From: Olsenella sp. An188
GTDB lineage: Bacteria > Actinomycetota > Coriobacteriia > Coriobacteriales > Atopobiaceae
NCBI RefSeq assembly: GCF_002160255.1
Contig: NZ_NFKF01000004.1
Span: 62,001-126,000, forward strand
Reading direction: 5' to 3'
DNA length: 64,000 nucleotides
Below are positions 62,743-64,000 of the stretch, piece after piece. The notes under the pieces are model-generated. The model was not told the DNA's origin. It saw only the letters and a list, made by a program, of their open reading frames with translations, and searched no databases. Within the stretch, counting starts at the first letter, position 1. Every line of letters begins with the position of its first letter. Position numbers and translations under genes: made by a program.

Positions 62743-63945
62743 ATGGCTAAGGACTTCTCCGCCCTTCTCGACGAGCTCTCCGGCTACGACTTCTCGGGCA
62801 TGTACGACTCCGACTTCCTGCACACCTGGGACAAGACCACCGACGAGCTGCGCGCCCTCTACGCCACCGCCGCCGCCCTGCGCAACCTGCGCGAGCGCAA
62901 CATCTCGCCGCGCATCTTCGACTCGGGCCTCGCGGTGTCGCTCTTCCGCGACAACTCCACCCGCACGCGCTTCTCGTTCTCCAAGGCCACGAACCTCCTG
63001 GGCCTCCAGCTCCAGGACCTCGACGAGGGCAAGAGCCAGATCGCGCACGGCGAGACCGTCCGCGAGACCGCCACGATGATCTCCTTCATGGCCGACGTCA
63101 TCGGCATCCGCGACGACATGTACATCGGCAAGGGCGACGCCTACATGGCCGAGGTCGCCGAGTCCGTCGACGAGGCCTACAAGGACGGCGTGCTCGACCA
63201 CCGTCCCACCCTCATCTCGCTGCAGTCCGACTCCGACCACCCGACGCAGTCCTCCGCCGACATGCTCTACCTCATCGAGGAGTTCGGCGGCCTGGAGAAC
63301 CTGCGCGGCAAGAAGGTCGCCGTGACCTGGGCCTACTCGCCCAGCTACGGCAAGCCGCTGTCCTGCCCGCAGTCGCTCATCTCGCTGCTGCCGCGCTTTG
63401 GCATGGACGTGACGCTGGCTCACCCCGAGGGCTACGACCTCATGGGCGACCGCGTGGAGGCCGCGAAGGCCTACGCCGCCGAGTCCGGCTGCACCTTCAA
63501 GCAGGTCAACACCATGGCCGAGGCCTTCGAGGGCGCCGACATCGTCATCCCCAAGAGCTGGGCTCCCTACGCCGCCATGGAGAAGCGCACCAACCTCTAC
63601 GCCGAGGGCGACGACGCCGGCATCAAGGCGCTCGAGAAGGAGCTGCTGGCCCAGAACGCCACGCACCAGGACTGGTGCTCCACGACCGACCTCATGGCGA
63701 AGACCGCCAACGGCCAGGACACCATCTACATGCACCCGCTGCCCGCCGACATCTCCGGCGTCTCCTGCGAGCACGGCGAGGTCATGGCCGACGTCTTTGA
63801 CATGCACCGCGTGGGCATGTACAAGGAGGCCAGCTACAAGCCCTACGCCATCGCCGCGATGATCTTCCTGCAGAAGGTCAAGGACCCGGTGGCCACCCTG
63901 CGCGCCCTCGAGTCCGCCGCCAAGCCCCGCTGGAACCAGGCGTAG
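62743..63945 (+). CDS. ygeW: YgeW family carbamoyltransferase
   Basis: 400 residues; ATG 62743 has AAAGGAA upstream. It is a knotted aspartate/ornithine-carbamoyltransferase fold enzyme: SLFRDNSTRTRFSFSKATNLLG (carbamoyl-phosphate site with the S-T-R-T-R box), SDSDHPTQSSADML and MHPLPADISGVSCEHGEV. The substrate of YgeW is not known; a role with 2,3-diaminopropionate or purine breakdown is suggested by its cluster. The window ends 55 bp later. Confidence 0.95.
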   Translation: MAKDFSALLDELSGYDFSGMYDSDFLHTWDKTTDELRALYATAAALRNLRERNISPRIFDSGLAVSLFRDNSTRTRFSFSKATNLLGLQLQDLDEGKSQIAHGETVRETATMISFMADVIGIRDDMYIGKGDAYMAEVAESVDEAYKDGVLDHRPTLISLQSDSDHPTQSSADMLYLIEEFGGLENLRGKKVAVTWAYSPSYGKPLSCPQSLISLLPRFGMDVTLAHPEGYDLMGDRVEAAKAYAAESGCTFKQVNTMAEAFEGADIVIPKSWAPYAAMEKRTNLYAEGDDAGIKALEKELLAQNATHQDWCSTTDLMAKTANGQDTIYMHPLPADISGVSCEHGEVMADVFDMHRVGMYKEASYKPYAIAAMIFLQKVKDPVATLRALESAAKPRWNQA

Positions 63946-64000
63946 CCAACCGCTAGCAACCTGGGGGCCGCCGGGTCAGTCGCGCGCTCACTGCGCTGCG

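Noticed and set aside
63946-64000. Terminator after ygeW
   Set aside because: The last 55 bases show no convincing hairpin; the operon may continue beyond the window.

Overview
This is a high-GC window (about two thirds G+C, strongly GC3-biased codons, many GTG starts, short spacers, ATGA/GTGA start-stop overlaps). The gene content (duplicate GMP synthases, LCP cell-wall ligase, bile-salt-hydrolase-like amidase, lactose/cellobiose-type PTS, oleate hydratase, ygeX-ygeY-ygeW cluster, LuxR proteins with an N-terminal excisionase-like helix-turn-helix) suggests an anaerobic gut or oral actinobacterium of the Coriobacteriia, Olsenella/Atopobium-like. That assignment is inference from gene content; no rRNA is present to confirm it.

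Region 1 (1-16513) is one long co-directional operon, cut by the left edge. In order: a VirD4/HerA-like P-loop ATPase, a partner whose P-loop is degenerate, a transglutaminase-like protein, a PP2C phosphatase, a protein with a C-terminal FHA domain, a kinase-like/RyR fusion, a 2282-residue protein carrying an ATPase module, and a protein ending in an R-x4-H (HEPN-type) motif. Most junctions overlap or nearly touch. It looks like a phospho-signalling conflict or defence system that I cannot match to a named one, and it is the best candidate for an undescribed system here.

Region 2 (16592-22728) is ordinary: an LCP protein, full-length guaA, oleate hydratase and a TetR regulator. Region 3 (22729-24186) is a decayed stretch with a truncated XRE helix-turn-helix and a cluster of about 28-bp direct and inverted repeats. 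It is followed by a TetR regulator plus a two-gene ABC exporter (24187-26540).

Region 4 (26695-35547) is a second conflict-like island: DUF4062-NUDIX, a channel-like membrane protein with a cytosolic Rossmann-like part and an RyR domain, a double AAA+ ATPase fused to an FtsH-type metallopeptidase, a 48-residue ORF and a YbjN-like protein. RyR domains occur in both islands.

Region 5 (35679-47541) holds Tex, a methyltransferase, a frameshifted LuxR regulator, a mosaic surface protein, a DUF1275 membrane protein, an RsmJ-like methyltransferase, a GMP synthase lacking its amidotransferase domain, a palindrome-rich spacer, a bile-salt-hydrolase family enzyme, an RsmJ remnant and a DUF5131 protein. 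Region 6 (47578-54831) is a beta-glucoside locus: ROK kinase and GntR/UTRA regulator, divergent from GH1, PTS EIIC-EIIB-EIIA and GH4. Region 7 (54941-58332) has two related small membrane proteins and a methionine-type ABC transporter (metNIQ) preceded by a Met-rich candidate leader peptide. Region 8 (58558-63945) has a small DUF3592-like protein, a bioY remnant, a frameshifted ORF, and the ygeX-ygeY-ygeW operon behind tandem promoter elements and a perfect 12-bp inverted repeat.

Several genes are shortened by internal deletion (rsmJ copy, bioY, small membrane paralogue), and the 10-mer CGAGAAGAAC is visibly over-represented. No tRNA, rRNA, CRISPR array or intact insertion sequence was seen.
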